Notes: a model not told the origin generated them from the sequence alone. DNA of 57,591 bases from Kiloniellaceae bacterium (GCA_021776115.1 JAJFGN010000012.1:1-57591), one strand, 5' to 3'. Counted from the stretch's first letter, positions 44,182 to 53,138 are shown. Translations and numbers: made by a program.

Positions 44182-45384
44182 TCAGGTCTCGGCCGCCGGC
44201 GGCGCGTCATGCACCTCGACGAAGGTTTCGGGATAGAAGCCATTGAAGTGAGTGGCGAGCGCGTTGGAATACGCGCCGACCTGATCGATCTCGATCCAGT
44301 CGCCCTCGCGCACGTCTTCCGGCAACTCGAAGGTCCCGGGTATGACGTCGAGAGAATCGCAAGTCGGACCGTTCAAGCTGAATGGGCGAAGCCTTTGCGA
44401 CGCTTCGCCCTCCAAGCGAATAAGACGAACCGGCATGCGGATATCGACCTGCATCATTTCCGAAAGGCTGCCGTAAATGCCGTCGTTGATATAAAGCCGC
44501 TCGCCCTTGCGCAGTTGAACCTGGGTCAGCAGCGAACAACCGGCGGCGACAAGCGCGCGGCCAGGCTCCGCGAACAGGCTGACGGTCGGCTTGAGACCGA
44601 TGTCCTTCAAACCGCTGCGAATTTCGGCCATGTAGGATTCCAGCGGCGGCACCACGGCGTTGGCGTAGTTCGCGGGAAAGCCGCCGCCGACGTCCAGGCA
44701 CTCGATCTCGACCCCGGCCTTGGCGATAACCGACCCGACCAAGGCAAGCGCCTGGCGGTACACCTTCGGCTCCCGGCATTGCGAACCGATATGAAACGCC
44801 AAACCCGTCTTGCAACCGTGTTCGCTTGCGGTGCGCAACAAGGCCGCCGCCTCGTCCGGCAGGGCGCCGAACTTGGACGCTAGATTATAAAGCGAATCGC
44901 CCGTGTCTTCGGTCTTGAGGCGCACAATGACAACAATGTCCTGGCCGCCGGTCTCCTCCAGCACCTTGTGCAACTCATCCTCGTGATCGATGACGAAATG
45001 CCGGATCCCGTAAGCGCTATGCGTCATGCGAATGACCGCGCGCGCCTTGACCGGATGCATGAAATAGGCGTGCGCGTCGGGATAGGTATCGCAAATCTGC
45101 GCGATCTCCGGCAGGGACGCCGTATCGAAATGCCGAATTCCGCCCCGGTATATGGCATCGAGAACGGCGGGATGCGGATTGCACTTCACTGCGTACAAAA
45201 CCGTGCCCGGAAACATCGAGGCGAAGCGCTTCGCCGTCTGGGTCAGCAACTCGGGGCGCAGGCAATAGACCGGATAGCTCGGCTCCAACGCACGCACGAC
45301 CGAAACCACGTCGTCGAAGCGCTGCTTGCCGCGCGCGCCGTTGGCGCCTTTCCGGGCCTCGGCACCGGTTTTGGTCGATGGCAT
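44182..45384 (-). CDS. Ornithine/lysine decarboxylase, fold-III PLP enzyme
   Basis: A 400-residue group IV (eukaryote-like, alanine-racemase fold) decarboxylase, 400 residues being usual. The PLP lysine lies in TVLYAVKCNPHPAVLDAI, the phosphate-binding glycines in LDVGGGFPANY, and the catalytic cysteine across the dimer interface in NGPTCDSLDVI. It should produce putrescine from ornithine and possibly cadaverine from lysine, as seen with related alphaproteobacterial enzymes. It sits 15 bases after malonyl-CoA decarboxylase; a functional link between the two is not evident. Confidence 0.9.
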   Translation of the reverse strand: MPSTKTGAEARKGANGARGKQRFDDVVSVVRALEPSYPVYCLRPELLTQTAKRFASMFPGTVLYAVKCNPHPAVLDAIYRGGIRHFDTASLPEIAQICDTYPDAHAYFMHPVKARAVIRMTHSAYGIRHFVIDHEDELHKVLEETGGQDIVVIVRLKTEDTGDSLYNLASKFGALPDEAAALLRTASEHGCKTGLAFHIGSQCREPKVYRQALALVGSVIAKAGVEIECLDVGGGFPANYANAVVPPLESYMAEIRSGLKDIGLKPTVSLFAEPGRALVAAGCSLLTQVQLRKGERLYINDGIYGSLSEMMQVDIRMPVRLIRLEGEASQRLRPFSLNGPTCDSLDVIPGTFELPEDVREGDWIEIDQVGAYSNALATHFNGFYPETFVEVHDAPPAAET

Positions 45385-45399
45385 TACCCGCCCCGCAAC

Positions 45400-46860
45400 C
45401 TAACGCAGTCCAAGCCGCCGCAGAGGATCGAGTGCGTTCGACTCCCCGGCGGACTTGCACAAGGTTTTCACCTCAGCGCTCATGGCGATCTGGCCGTCGT
45501 TCATATAGGCCTCGTGGTTGGCCTCGATCTCGTCGAGACTATAGCGGTAATTGACCATCAATCCGGCCGATTGTTTAAGACCATGCGCGGAGTCGTCGCC
45601 CAGCCAATCGATGTGTTCCAACCGCGCGCCGTTCTTCAAGTGGAATCGGGCGACCGGGTCGATCGGCTGACCGTCGTCGCGGCGCTGCAAGAAATACTGT
45701 CCGCAAAGCCGAAGCAAGGGGTCCTTTAGCGCCGTACAGATCACCGCGTCCGCCGGCCAATTGCCGCGCGTCAGCACGGCGCTGAGGGCAACGGAGGTGT
45801 CGTCGCTGCCGCCGAGCGCCCGAAGCCCGCCCAGGGCCGCCTCACCGAAGGCAAGGTCCAAGACCTCGCGCGGACAGGACGATAGCCAGGCCAAAAAGCC
45901 CGGGACCGGCGACAAGGTCGCGAAGGTCTTTATGCGCGGCAGTTCGCCGCTCAGGCGGGCGACCACCCGCTTAATCAGAAACTCGCCGAAGCTGATGCCG
46001 CGTAGGCCCTTCTGCGTGTTGCTGATCGAATAGAAGATCGCGGTATCCGCCGCCTCGGGATCGACACGGGGCGCATCTTCGTCAAGCAGGGCCTGTATGT
46101 TGCGGGCAATGCCCTTGACCAGCGCGACCTCGACAAAGGCCAGAGGCTCGTCGGGCATACGCGGGTGGAACAGCGCGAAGAGCCGGCGGTCGGAATCGAG
46201 CCGATTGCGCAGGTCGTCCCAGGAGCGAATTTCGTGCACCGCCTCGTAGGCAATCACTTTCTCCAGAAGCGAGGCCGGAGAATCCCAGGTAACCTGCCGC
46301 AGATCGAGAAACCCGGTATCGAACCAGGAGGTCAGCAGACCGCGTAGGTCGCTGTCCAGGCCATCCAAAGCAGGGCTTCGGTTCTTCAAGTTCAGCAGAT
46401 CGGCCCTCATATCGACCAAAAACCGAACACCTTCCGGCAAGGCATTGAATTGTGTAAGCAAACGTAATCTTGGTGGGCGCGTCGCCCGGTGCAGATCCTG
46501 AAGCGCCTGCATCCGTTCCGTTTCGCCCGGCGCGGCGCCGAGGGCTGCGACCGCCGCCTTGACCCGGGCCTCGTCGACGGCGAAGTCCTCGGCCATGATC
46601 TCCAGGAATTTGCGCCGGCCTTCGAGGTCCAACTGGATGTAGGTCTGGCCCAGCCCGGCCGCGCGCATGCGTGCCGAGACCTCGCCCCCGCGCGCCTCAA
46701 GGCACTCGCTCATCAGACTTTTGAGAGCCGTGGGATCGCCGCCGACCGGGCCCTGCCCGTTCAGCCCAATCGTCCGGGCCGCACTCTGCGAGATATCGCG
46801 CCAGACGCCTGCCAGGTTCGACAGGGTGCGCCCGATCAAGGTGGTTTCGCTGGTGTCCAT
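45400..46860 (-). CDS. matA: Malonyl-CoA decarboxylase
   Basis: A 486-residue enzyme of the MCD family that decarboxylates malonyl-CoA to acetyl-CoA. The N-terminal helical domain includes VRFLVDMRADLL. The GNAT-like catalytic domain has FHPRMPDEPLAFVEVALV, FYSISNTQKGLRGISFGEFL, FATLSPVPGFLAWL, VARFHLKNGARLEHIDWLGD and GLMVNYRYSLDEIEANHEAY. ATG at 46860 is preferred; a TTG at 46902 would extend it by 14 residues. With MatB (54223-55767) it would complete malonate catabolism. Confidence 0.93.
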   Translation of the reverse strand: MDTSETTLIGRTLSNLAGVWRDISQSAARTIGLNGQGPVGGDPTALKSLMSECLEARGGEVSARMRAAGLGQTYIQLDLEGRRKFLEIMAEDFAVDEARVKAAVAALGAAPGETERMQALQDLHRATRPPRLRLLTQFNALPEGVRFLVDMRADLLNLKNRSPALDGLDSDLRGLLTSWFDTGFLDLRQVTWDSPASLLEKVIAYEAVHEIRSWDDLRNRLDSDRRLFALFHPRMPDEPLAFVEVALVKGIARNIQALLDEDAPRVDPEAADTAIFYSISNTQKGLRGISFGEFLIKRVVARLSGELPRIKTFATLSPVPGFLAWLSSCPREVLDLAFGEAALGGLRALGGSDDTSVALSAVLTRGNWPADAVICTALKDPLLRLCGQYFLQRRDDGQPIDPVARFHLKNGARLEHIDWLGDDSAHGLKQSAGLMVNYRYSLDEIEANHEAYMNDGQIAMSAEVKTLCKSAGESNALDPLRRLGLR

Positions 46861-46956
46861 GGCTGCTGCGAGGTCGGGACCAGGTTCCGGCTGATGAATC
46901 AAAGAATTAGCACCTATATATGAAGTATATGAAGCCTTCGCGAAGCCGGCGCGGAA

Positions 46957-47799
46957 TCACGCCGGATCGGCGTAGGCCGTTCGGTAGAGGAGCCGCCGGA
47001 CCCCGTCGTAGTCGTTAACCGCGTAGTGCAGCGTCATTTTATTGTCCCATACGGCAACCGTGCCCGGCGTCCAGCGCAGGCGGCAGCAGAAATCAGGGCG
47101 GATGCAATGCTTGTAGATCGCCTCAAGGACGGGGGCGCTCTCCTCGTCGGTCATGCCGTCGAGGCGGGTCGTGTAGATCGGGTTGAGAAAGAGCGCCTTG
47201 CGGCCGCTTTCCGGGTGCTCGTAAACGGCCGGGTGCCGAATCTCCCGATCGGCCAAGGGATCGCCGCGCGTCATGCGGATCGAGCCGCCGGCGCGGGTTT
47301 CCTCGGGCGGCGCGTATTTCACCCCATAGGGTTTGCCGACATGAATCGCGTCCCGGCCCTCGACGATCTCACGCAGTTGGGGTGGCAGGGCGTCGTAGGC
47401 CGCCGCTTGGCTCGCCCAGACGGTATCGCCCCCGTATTCGGGGACTTCGACCGCGTTCAAGACGGAACCCGCGGGCGGGTTCTCCAAAAAGCTGAAATCC
47501 GAATGCCAATCGCCGCCGAAGACGCCGACATTGCGCTCGCTCGCCTCCTTGAGAACCGCAATCACCTCCGGATCGGTCTCCGTAGGCGTGACGTAGGGAA
47601 GACGCATGATCGGGCCGAAGACCGCCGTCAGACGCTTTTGGGCGGTCAGGTCGAGATGCTGGCCGCGAAAGACGATCACCTGATAGCTTTGAAGCGCCTT
47701 GCGCATGGCTTCGGCCAAGGGCTTGGATATCGGCTGCTTGAGATCGACTTCTTCGATCTCCGCGCCTATCGTACCGGTCATGGGCTTTACTTCAAACAT
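46957..47799 (-). CDS. TauD/TfdA-family Fe(II)/2-oxoglutarate dioxygenase
   Basis: A 280-residue non-haem iron dioxygenase. The iron facial triad is seen as HSD in GDWHSDFSFLENPPAGSVL and a distal histidine in MTLHYAVNDYDG, with the 2-oxoglutarate arginine in RRLLYRTAY. The N-terminus MFEVKPMTGTIGAEIEEVDL is typical. Members hydroxylate taurine, aryloxyacetates, sulfate esters and other small acids; the substrate is not determinable. It is 97 bases upstream of malonyl-CoA decarboxylase on the same strand. Confidence 0.9.
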   Translation of the reverse strand: MFEVKPMTGTIGAEIEEVDLKQPISKPLAEAMRKALQSYQVIVFRGQHLDLTAQKRLTAVFGPIMRLPYVTPTETDPEVIAVLKEASERNVGVFGGDWHSDFSFLENPPAGSVLNAVEVPEYGGDTVWASQAAAYDALPPQLREIVEGRDAIHVGKPYGVKYAPPEETRAGGSIRMTRGDPLADREIRHPAVYEHPESGRKALFLNPIYTTRLDGMTDEESAPVLEAIYKHCIRPDFCCRLRWTPGTVAVWDNKMTLHYAVNDYDGVRRLLYRTAYADPA

Positions 47800-47865
47800 G
47801 GGCGGCTTCGCTCTTTTGGGACCTATACACGCTGTCCTGGACGTTCCGCTCGCACATCTCCAGAG

Positions 47866-47948
47866 TCACCCTTGGGCTTGACCCGAGGGTCCATTGATGA
47901 TCGAGACTCGGACCTTGATGGATTGCTGGGTCAAGCCCGGCAATGACC
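47866..47948. repeat. Dispersed palindromic repeat, family 2, copy B
   Basis: CTTGGGCTTGACCCGAGGG, then TCCATTGATGATCGAGACTC, ending GCTGGGTCAAGCCCGGCAATG. It matches 22113-22198 over nearly the whole length. It lies between dctM and the TauD-family gene. Confidence 0.75.
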
Positions 47949-48062
47949 AGGCGAGGAAAGGCGCACAGCCAGTCATTGATCGATAACACTTCATTTCAAG
48001 CCGGATACTTACGACTAACACCCATATAAGAAGTCGTCTCGACGCGGGAAAGTGGCGCCGCT

Positions 48063-49382
48063 TCAGAAAGACTTGCCCATCATGGCGGTGGGCAGCCAAA
48101 GGGCGATCTGCGGGAACAGGCACAGGAGCACGATGCCCAGGACCATGCACAGCATGTAGGGTAAGGCCCCCCAAAGGATCGTTTGCAGGCGCACATCCGG
48201 GGCGATGCCGTTGATGACGTAAAGGTTGAGCCCAACCGGCGGCGTGATCAGGCCGATCTCCATATTGATGGTCAGGACGACGGCGAACCAGATCGGATCG
48301 AAACCGACCCCCTCGATCACCGGAAGTAGGGTCGGCGCGGTCATGAGGATGACGGCGACCGGCGGCAGAAAGAACCCGGCGACCAGCAGAAAGAGGTTGA
48401 TGTAGAACATCAACACCCAGCGATTAACCTCCAGGTCGGCAACCCACATGGCCAAAGACTGGGTGATGAACAGCGACGACATCATATAGCTGAACAAGGC
48501 GGCGGCGGCGATGATCATCATGATCATCACGGACTCGCGCATGGCCGAGCTCACGACCCGCCAGAGCGCGGTGAAATCGGTCATGCGATAAATGACGACG
48601 ACCAGAAGAATGCAGAACATCGCGCCGACGCCGGCGGCCTCGGACGGGGTCGCGACGCCGCCGTAAAGCACCCACAGAATGCCGCCGATGATGACCAGGA
48701 ACGGGCCGACCTTGGGCAGCACGGCCAGGCGCTCCGCCAGGGTGAAGTGCTGCGCCTGGCCTTCGCGAAATTTGTAGCCGCCGCGCCAAGCCGAAAACAA
48801 ACCCCAGGCGACAAAAAGCAGGGTCAGCATGAGACCGGGCAGCAGCCCGGCGATAAACAAGCGGCCGATCGAGGTTTCGGTCGCGATCCCATAGACGATC
48901 ATGGTGATCGACGGCGGGATCAGGATGCCCAGCGTCCCCCCAGCGGCGATCGAGCCGGTGGCGATCGCGGCCGGATATCCCCGCTTACGCATTTCCGGAA
49001 TGCCCATCTTGCCGATCGCCGCGCAGGTCGCAGGCGAAGACCCGGACAACGCCGCGAAAATCGCGCAGGCGCCGATATTCGAAATCATCAGCCCGCCGGG
49101 CACGCGGTAGAGCCAGCGGTCGAGCGCCTCGTAGAGGTCGGCGCCCGCGCGAGACGAGGCGATCGCGGCCCCCATCAGGATGAACATGGGAATCGATAAC
49201 AGGGCGAACTCGTCCAGGCCGCCGTAGAAAATATCGGGGACGATCGAGAGGGCGCCCATGCCGTCGTAGATCACTAGGAACAGCACCGCCACGGCGCCAA
49301 GCGAAAAGGCAACCGGCGCACCGGTCAAGAGGACGGCAATGGTCACCACCGAGATCACGGCGCCGAGCTGCAACTCGCTCAT
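48063..49382 (-). CDS. dctM: TRAP transporter large permease subunit DctM
   Basis: A 439-residue inner-membrane protein with about 12 membrane segments, the transport subunit of a tripartite ATP-independent periplasmic transporter. Typical DctM blocks are LLSIPMFILMGAAIASSRAGADLYEALDRW, SGSSPATCAAIGKMGIPEM, GTLGILIPPSITMIVYG, and GLITPPVGLNLYVINGIAP (each read separately). It overlaps the dctQ stop by 4 bases, indicating translational coupling. Confidence 0.95.
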   Translation of the reverse strand: MSELQLGAVISVVTIAVLLTGAPVAFSLGAVAVLFLVIYDGMGALSIVPDIFYGGLDEFALLSIPMFILMGAAIASSRAGADLYEALDRWLYRVPGGLMISNIGACAIFAALSGSSPATCAAIGKMGIPEMRKRGYPAAIATGSIAAGGTLGILIPPSITMIVYGIATETSIGRLFIAGLLPGLMLTLLFVAWGLFSAWRGGYKFREGQAQHFTLAERLAVLPKVGPFLVIIGGILWVLYGGVATPSEAAGVGAMFCILLVVVIYRMTDFTALWRVVSSAMRESVMIMMIIAAAALFSYMMSSLFITQSLAMWVADLEVNRWVLMFYINLFLLVAGFFLPPVAVILMTAPTLLPVIEGVGFDPIWFAVVLTINMEIGLITPPVGLNLYVINGIAPDVRLQTILWGALPYMLCMVLGIVLLCLFPQIALWLPTAMMGKSF

Positions 49383-49897
49383 AATGGGTCCGACTCAGGC
49401 AGGCCGAAGGGCGCGTCGCGTCCGCTCAAGAGCGCTAGAATATCGGCGATGTATTGCAGCGCCAGCAACCCGAGGCCGAGTGGGAGCGCGGCATAGGGTA
49501 TCCAAAGAGCCGGCCCCCAGACCGTTTCCGCGTGCCAGTTACCGGCCCAGGCATCGTGCCACCAAATCGCACTGGACCAAAGCAGGACCGCACAGAACGT
49601 CAGCGAGATCGCCGCCGCCAACAACGCCAGGGCAAAGCGCGCGCGGCCGCCCAGATACATGGGCAGAAGGTCGACGTTGACGTGACCGCGGTTCAGCAAC
49701 AGATAGGGGCCGCCCAGGAACGTCGAGGCGATCAGGCTGAAGGTCACGAACTCGTGCTGCCAGATCGCCGATTCGTTCAGCACATAGCGGACGAAAACCA
49801 GTTGGCACACGACCAGGGCCGCGGCGACCAGAAGCACGGCCGCGACAACCCCGCACAGCCGGGACAAGCGGTGCACGCTTTCGATGAAGAAGGTCAT
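49379..49897 (-). CDS. dctQ: TRAP transporter small permease subunit DctQ
   Basis: A 172-residue membrane protein with four helices, of the DctQ family: LLVAAALVVCQLVFVRYVLNESAIWQHEFVTFS followed by RGHVNVDLLPMYLGGRARF and a C-terminal IPYAALPLGLGLLALQYIAD. The two segments above are read in parts. It supports DctM in Na+-coupled uptake. It overlaps dctM by 4 bases and is separated from dctP by an 79-base gap with a strong hairpin. Confidence 0.93.
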   Translation of the reverse strand: MTFFIESVHRLSRLCGVVAAVLLVAAALVVCQLVFVRYVLNESAIWQHEFVTFSLIASTFLGGPYLLLNRGHVNVDLLPMYLGGRARFALALLAAAISLTFCAVLLWSSAIWWHDAWAGNWHAETVWGPALWIPYAALPLGLGLLALQYIADILALLSGRDAPFGLPESDPL

Positions 49898-49916
49898 GGG
49901 TTTTGTCTGCCCAGCG

Positions 49917-49954
49917 TAAAAGCGCCCGCCCCCCTTACCGCGAGGGACGGGCGC
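49917..49954 (-). terminator. Hairpin with T-run between dctP and dctQ (attenuator)
   Basis: On the minus strand GCGCCCG (from 49954) pairs with CGGGCGC (to 49922), extended by three further G-C pairs with one bulge, followed at once by TTTTA. Within an operon this would let only part of the transcripts reach dctQM, giving more binding protein than permease. Confidence 0.65.
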
Positions 49955-49976
49955 ATTCTAACACTTCGAAGGCGAG

Positions 49977-50981
49977 TTATTCGACCGCCAACGCCTTTTC
50001 GATCAGTTCCGCCCCGCCGGGAACTTTCTCGGCGAAGATCTTGTAGGACGATTCCTTTGCGACCGCGACCCACGCGGCTTGTTGCTCGGCGGACATCGAC
50101 ACGACCTCGACGCCATTCTTCTTGTAGGTATCGACGAGTTTCTGATCGAGCGACTTGGCGGCGCCGAAAAAGAAATCCTCGGCCTTCTGACCGGCCGCCA
50201 TGAGGGCGTCCTGCTGCTTGCCGTCGAGCTTGTTCCAGCTCATCTTGGACATCAGGATCGGCTCGTACATGAACCAAAGGGCGTTGGCGCCCGGCTCGGT
50301 CAAGCACTTGACCTGCTCGTAAATGCGATAGGAGACGAAGCTGCCGGAGCTGGTGTTCGCGCCGTCCAGCACGCCGGTCTGCTGGGCCGAGTAAATCTCC
50401 GCTCTGGGCATGGAGTTGATCGAGGCCCCGGCGGCGACCAGCATTTGCTCGAACGCCGGACCCGCGGCGCGCAGGACTTGGCCCTTGGCATCGGCCGTAG
50501 CCAAAATGCATTTCTTGTTCGAAGCAAAACCGCCGGCCAGCCAAGCATCGGAAATCACGACGACGCCGGCGTCATTGATGATCTTCTTGATGTCATCCAT
50601 GAAGGCCGAATCGTTCAGACGCTTGGCATGATCGTGGTTCTTCACCAGGCCGGGCATCAAAGTCGCGCTGAACTGGGGATGCCGGCCGCTGGCGTAGTCG
50701 AGCGGGAAAGCGGAGATATCCAACTGCCCCTTGACCATGGCGTCCCACTGCTGCTTCGGCTTGAACAGCGACTTACCCGGATAAATCTTAATCTTCAGGC
50801 CGGTGTTGGCGGCCTCGGTCTCGCGCTTGATGATCTGCACCATCTCGTCGCGCACATCGCCCTTGCCGCCCGGCCATTGGTGCGACGCCCGCAGCGTGAT
50901 TTCACCGGCCACGGCGCCGCCGGCCACGGCAAGAGCCACTAAAACGGACACACCGCTTAACACCCACTTCGCTTTGGTCAT
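49977..50981 (-). CDS. dctP: TRAP transporter substrate-binding protein DctP
   Basis: A 334-residue periplasmic binding protein. A signal peptide (KWVLSGVSVLVALAVAG, cleavage near VAG-E) is followed by ITLRASHQWPGGKGDVRDEMVQ, the DctP segment WDAMVKGQLDISAFPLDYASG, and MPRAEIYSAQQTGVLDGA. ATG at 50981 is preceded by GGGAGGAG; the open frame upstream to 51107 reads through a repeat and is not coding. Ligands of the family are mostly carboxylates. The flanking malonyl-CoA genes make malonate a reasonable guess. Confidence 0.92.
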   Translation of the reverse strand: MTKAKWVLSGVSVLVALAVAGGAVAGEITLRASHQWPGGKGDVRDEMVQIIKRETEAANTGLKIKIYPGKSLFKPKQQWDAMVKGQLDISAFPLDYASGRHPQFSATLMPGLVKNHDHAKRLNDSAFMDDIKKIINDAGVVVISDAWLAGGFASNKKCILATADAKGQVLRAAGPAFEQMLVAAGASINSMPRAEIYSAQQTGVLDGANTSSGSFVSYRIYEQVKCLTEPGANALWFMYEPILMSKMSWNKLDGKQQDALMAAGQKAEDFFFGAAKSLDQKLVDTYKKNGVEVVSMSAEQQAAWVAVAKESSYKIFAEKVPGGAELIEKALAVE

Positions 50982-51044
50982 GTTCCTGGTCTCCTCCCAA
51001 TCGAATAACGACCGCTTGGGCTCTGGGGCCAATCTACGCGATCC

Positions 51045-51094
51045 TGTCGCGCGCAGAGTACCGCCAGACCCGACTACAGTCCAGGCCGCCGCGC
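51045..51094. repeat. 50-bp repeat upstream of dctP, copy A
   Basis: Matches 53089-53138 at 42 of 50 positions, with the exact 19-base core AGTACCGCCAGACCCGA plus flanking bases. It lies 64 bases upstream of the dctP start, in the same orientation to its gene as copy B to the C45 gene, so it may hold a shared operator or promoter. Confidence 0.7.
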
Positions 51095-51116
51095 CAGATG
51101 CGGACATTGGTGCGAT

Positions 51117-51137
51117 CTAGCGACCGGCTTTCGCTAG
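51117..51137. repeat. Small inverted repeat at the end of the hydrolase gene
   Basis: CTAGCGA (51117-51123) and TCGCTAG (51131-51137) form a 7-bp stem that includes the stop codon of the minus-strand hydrolase gene. It is a weak terminator candidate without a T-run. Confidence 0.3.
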
Positions 51138-51958
51138 GCGAAAAATGTGAGCGCGGCAGTGACGATCGCTTCAGGCGCGTCTTCCTGCATAAGATGGCCC
51201 GCCCCCGCAATTTCACGAAACTCACAACCCGGGATCATACCCGCGAGCTGCCGACCTCGCTCAAGTGGTATCCACTCGTCCTCAGTGCCCCATAGCAGCA
51301 AGACGGGGGGTCGTATCTCGCCATAACGTCCCTCGATCTCGTCGGTAAATCGAAGGTCCATCTGGGCGATCTGGCGGTAGAAGGCAGGTTGGCCCACGTC
51401 ACCCATCCATGGCGCGATGTAGGGCTCCAATTCCGCGTCCGTCATCTCCCGGCCGACGGCGCCACGGATGTAGGCATTTAGAATGGCGCGTTGGAGATAA
51501 TCCGGAACGCCCGAGAACGCCTCCTCGTGCCGACGGACGTGCTGCACGAAGGGAGAGCCCCATGGCCGAACGGCCACGGCATCGAACAGAAGCAGCTTAG
51601 CGTAGTCGCATCCGTTGATGAGGTGCGCGCGCAAGACGGTGGCGCCGCCAAAGTCATGCGCGATAACGTTCGGCCTCACTAGGTTCCAATGTTCAAGGAG
51701 CGCGGCAAAAACATTGTTCTGCACGCCGAGCGAAACGTCTTGGCCGTTCCGTTTCTCGGACTGCCCATAACCGAGTAGATCGTACAGGTAGACCTTGTGG
51801 TTGCGCGCCAGTTCACGCGCGATCGTTCGCCATACGTATGACGAAAATGGCGTTCCGTGGACGAGGACAAGGGGTTCGCCCTCGCCCAAGATATCGTATG
51901 CGATCGACTGCCCTTGGTATTCAAACCTTTGTTTCAAAGACCAGCGCGTATCGATCAC
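51134..51958 (-). CDS. Alpha/beta hydrolase with aspartate nucleophile (haloalkane dehalogenase/epoxide hydrolase-like)
   Basis: A 274-residue hydrolase. After the oxyanion segment LVLVHGTPFSSYVWRTIA, the nucleophile elbow reads IAHDFGGATV, with aspartate where esterases have serine, as in haloalkane and fluoroacetate dehalogenases and epoxide hydrolases. The acid is in LLWGTEDEWIP and the histidine in AGAGHLMQEDAP. GTG at 51958 is chosen because it overlaps the stop of the C45 gene as GTGA. A longer frame to 52039 would overlap that gene by 85 bases. Confidence 0.85.
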   Translation of the reverse strand: MIDTRWSLKQRFEYQGQSIAYDILGEGEPLVLVHGTPFSSYVWRTIARELARNHKVYLYDLLGYGQSEKRNGQDVSLGVQNNVFAALLEHWNLVRPNVIAHDFGGATVLRAHLINGCDYAKLLLFDAVAVRPWGSPFVQHVRRHEEAFSGVPDYLQRAILNAYIRGAVGREMTDAELEPYIAPWMGDVGQPAFYRQIAQMDLRFTDEIEGRYGEIRPPVLLLWGTEDEWIPLERGRQLAGMIPGCEFREIAGAGHLMQEDAPEAIVTAALTFFA

Positions 51959-53004
51959 GCCGCCGCCTCGCCCGCCGATCGGCGATCGATCCGGCCTGAC
52001 ACCACGGCGGCGGGGTCGGGACCGTGGCTGAGGCTCCATTCAACGGCATCGGAAGCGATGCTGAACACCGCGGTCGCCAGGGTGTAGCCTTCGTCGCCGG
52101 GCTCAAGGCCGTGCCGCAGAATCGGCAGGGCGGCGTTTTCGCGGTCGAACAAAACGGCGAAGGGGTCGCCGGCCGCCACGGCGCCGGCCGCGATCAAGGC
52201 ATCGGCCCGCTTCTGGCGTGCCAGGGATGACGGCTGAGATTCCTGGTCGAGGTCGCGAAAGTCGTCGGCGACCAGGTGATTGGCATGGGCCAGCGGGCCT
52301 TGCGCCTCGATCACGGTACAAGCGCTGGCCGGCGCTTCGACCGAGAGCAGCCGCGAGTCGCCGGCCTGAGCGAGGGCGTGGTGAAAGCCCGAGGCACGGT
52401 CCGTGCGTTGCAGAATCGCAACCGCCTCGTCGAGATTGCGGCAATCGAGCACGGCGCGGCAAATGACGTGGCGCGGCACACCGACGGTAAGGTCGTGCGG
52501 CCGGACATTGTTGATTGTCTGGACCAGCCCCAAGCGGTTCACGCCAAAGGCATGGCCCGGCAGCATGCCTGGATAACAGAACGCGGTGAAGCCGAGCCCG
52601 TCATCCGGCTCGACATCGCAGAGAAAACACAAGCCGGCCAGTTCCGCGGCGCCATCCTCGTTATGCCCGATAACCGCCGCCTCGCCCGGCAGCAGCACCG
52701 TGGTACAGCCGGTATCGTCAAGGGCGGGATCGAGATCGCGAAGGTCGCCACGGCAATTCCACAAAAAGATCTCGTCGATCGGCAGGCCGGCGCCGTCGGC
52801 AATGCCTTCGATCTCGCGCATATACCGGGGAAAGGCGCGCGCGGCCGCCGCCTTCAGCGCCGCCAGACGGTCGCTGCCGAGCCAGCGTTTCAACGCCTGG
52901 AACTGCGGCGTGTGGAAAGCGGCATCGCGCACGGACTGACCGCCGCACCGCCCGATCGCCTGGCCGATGGCAAAGGCATCGCCGTGCGCCAATATGGTTT
53001 CCAT
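51955..53004 (-). CDS. C45-family Ntn-hydrolase (acyl-CoA:6-aminopenicillanate acyltransferase-like)
   Basis: A 349-residue protein of the C45 peptidase / isopenicillin-N acyltransferase-like family. The central motif DDTGCTTVLLPGEAAVIGHNEDG contains the cysteine that becomes the N-terminal nucleophile after self-cleavage, followed by GHNED, as in the fungal acyltransferase. Bacterial members cleave or form amide bonds of acyl-amino compounds; the substrate is unknown. ATG at 53004 has an AAGGAAAG ribosome site. The open frame to 53133 runs through a repeat. It is coupled by a 4-base overlap to the following dehalogenase-like hydrolase. Confidence 0.82.
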   Translation of the reverse strand: METILAHGDAFAIGQAIGRCGGQSVRDAAFHTPQFQALKRWLGSDRLAALKAAAARAFPRYMREIEGIADGAGLPIDEIFLWNCRGDLRDLDPALDDTGCTTVLLPGEAAVIGHNEDGAAELAGLCFLCDVEPDDGLGFTAFCYPGMLPGHAFGVNRLGLVQTINNVRPHDLTVGVPRHVICRAVLDCRNLDEAVAILQRTDRASGFHHALAQAGDSRLLSVEAPASACTVIEAQGPLAHANHLVADDFRDLDQESQPSSLARQKRADALIAAGAVAAGDPFAVLFDRENAALPILRHGLEPGDEGYTLATAVFSIASDAVEWSLSHGPDPAAVVSGRIDRRSAGEAAA

Positions 53005-53088
53005 GAGATCTTTCCTTTTTTCCTCACCGGAGCGCAAAGCGGCACCGTGTAGCCGGCCATGGGTGCGATGCCCGCGACGTCGCGGTCT

Positions 53089-53138
53089 TGTCGCGCAGAG
53101 AGTACCGCCAGACCCGAACCCGGTCCAGACCACCGCGC
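53089..53138. repeat. 50-bp repeat upstream of the C45-family gene, copy B
   Basis: Matches 51045-51094 at 42 of 50 positions. It lies 85 bases upstream of the C45 gene start. The shared orientation and similar distance from two neighbouring minus-strand transcription units suggest common regulation or a recent duplication. Confidence 0.7.

Noticed and set aside
51045-51094. Sigma-54 promoter in the 50-bp repeat
   Set aside because: The minus strand reads TGGCGGTACTCTGC, with GG and GC nine bases apart rather than ten and without the TTGC box.
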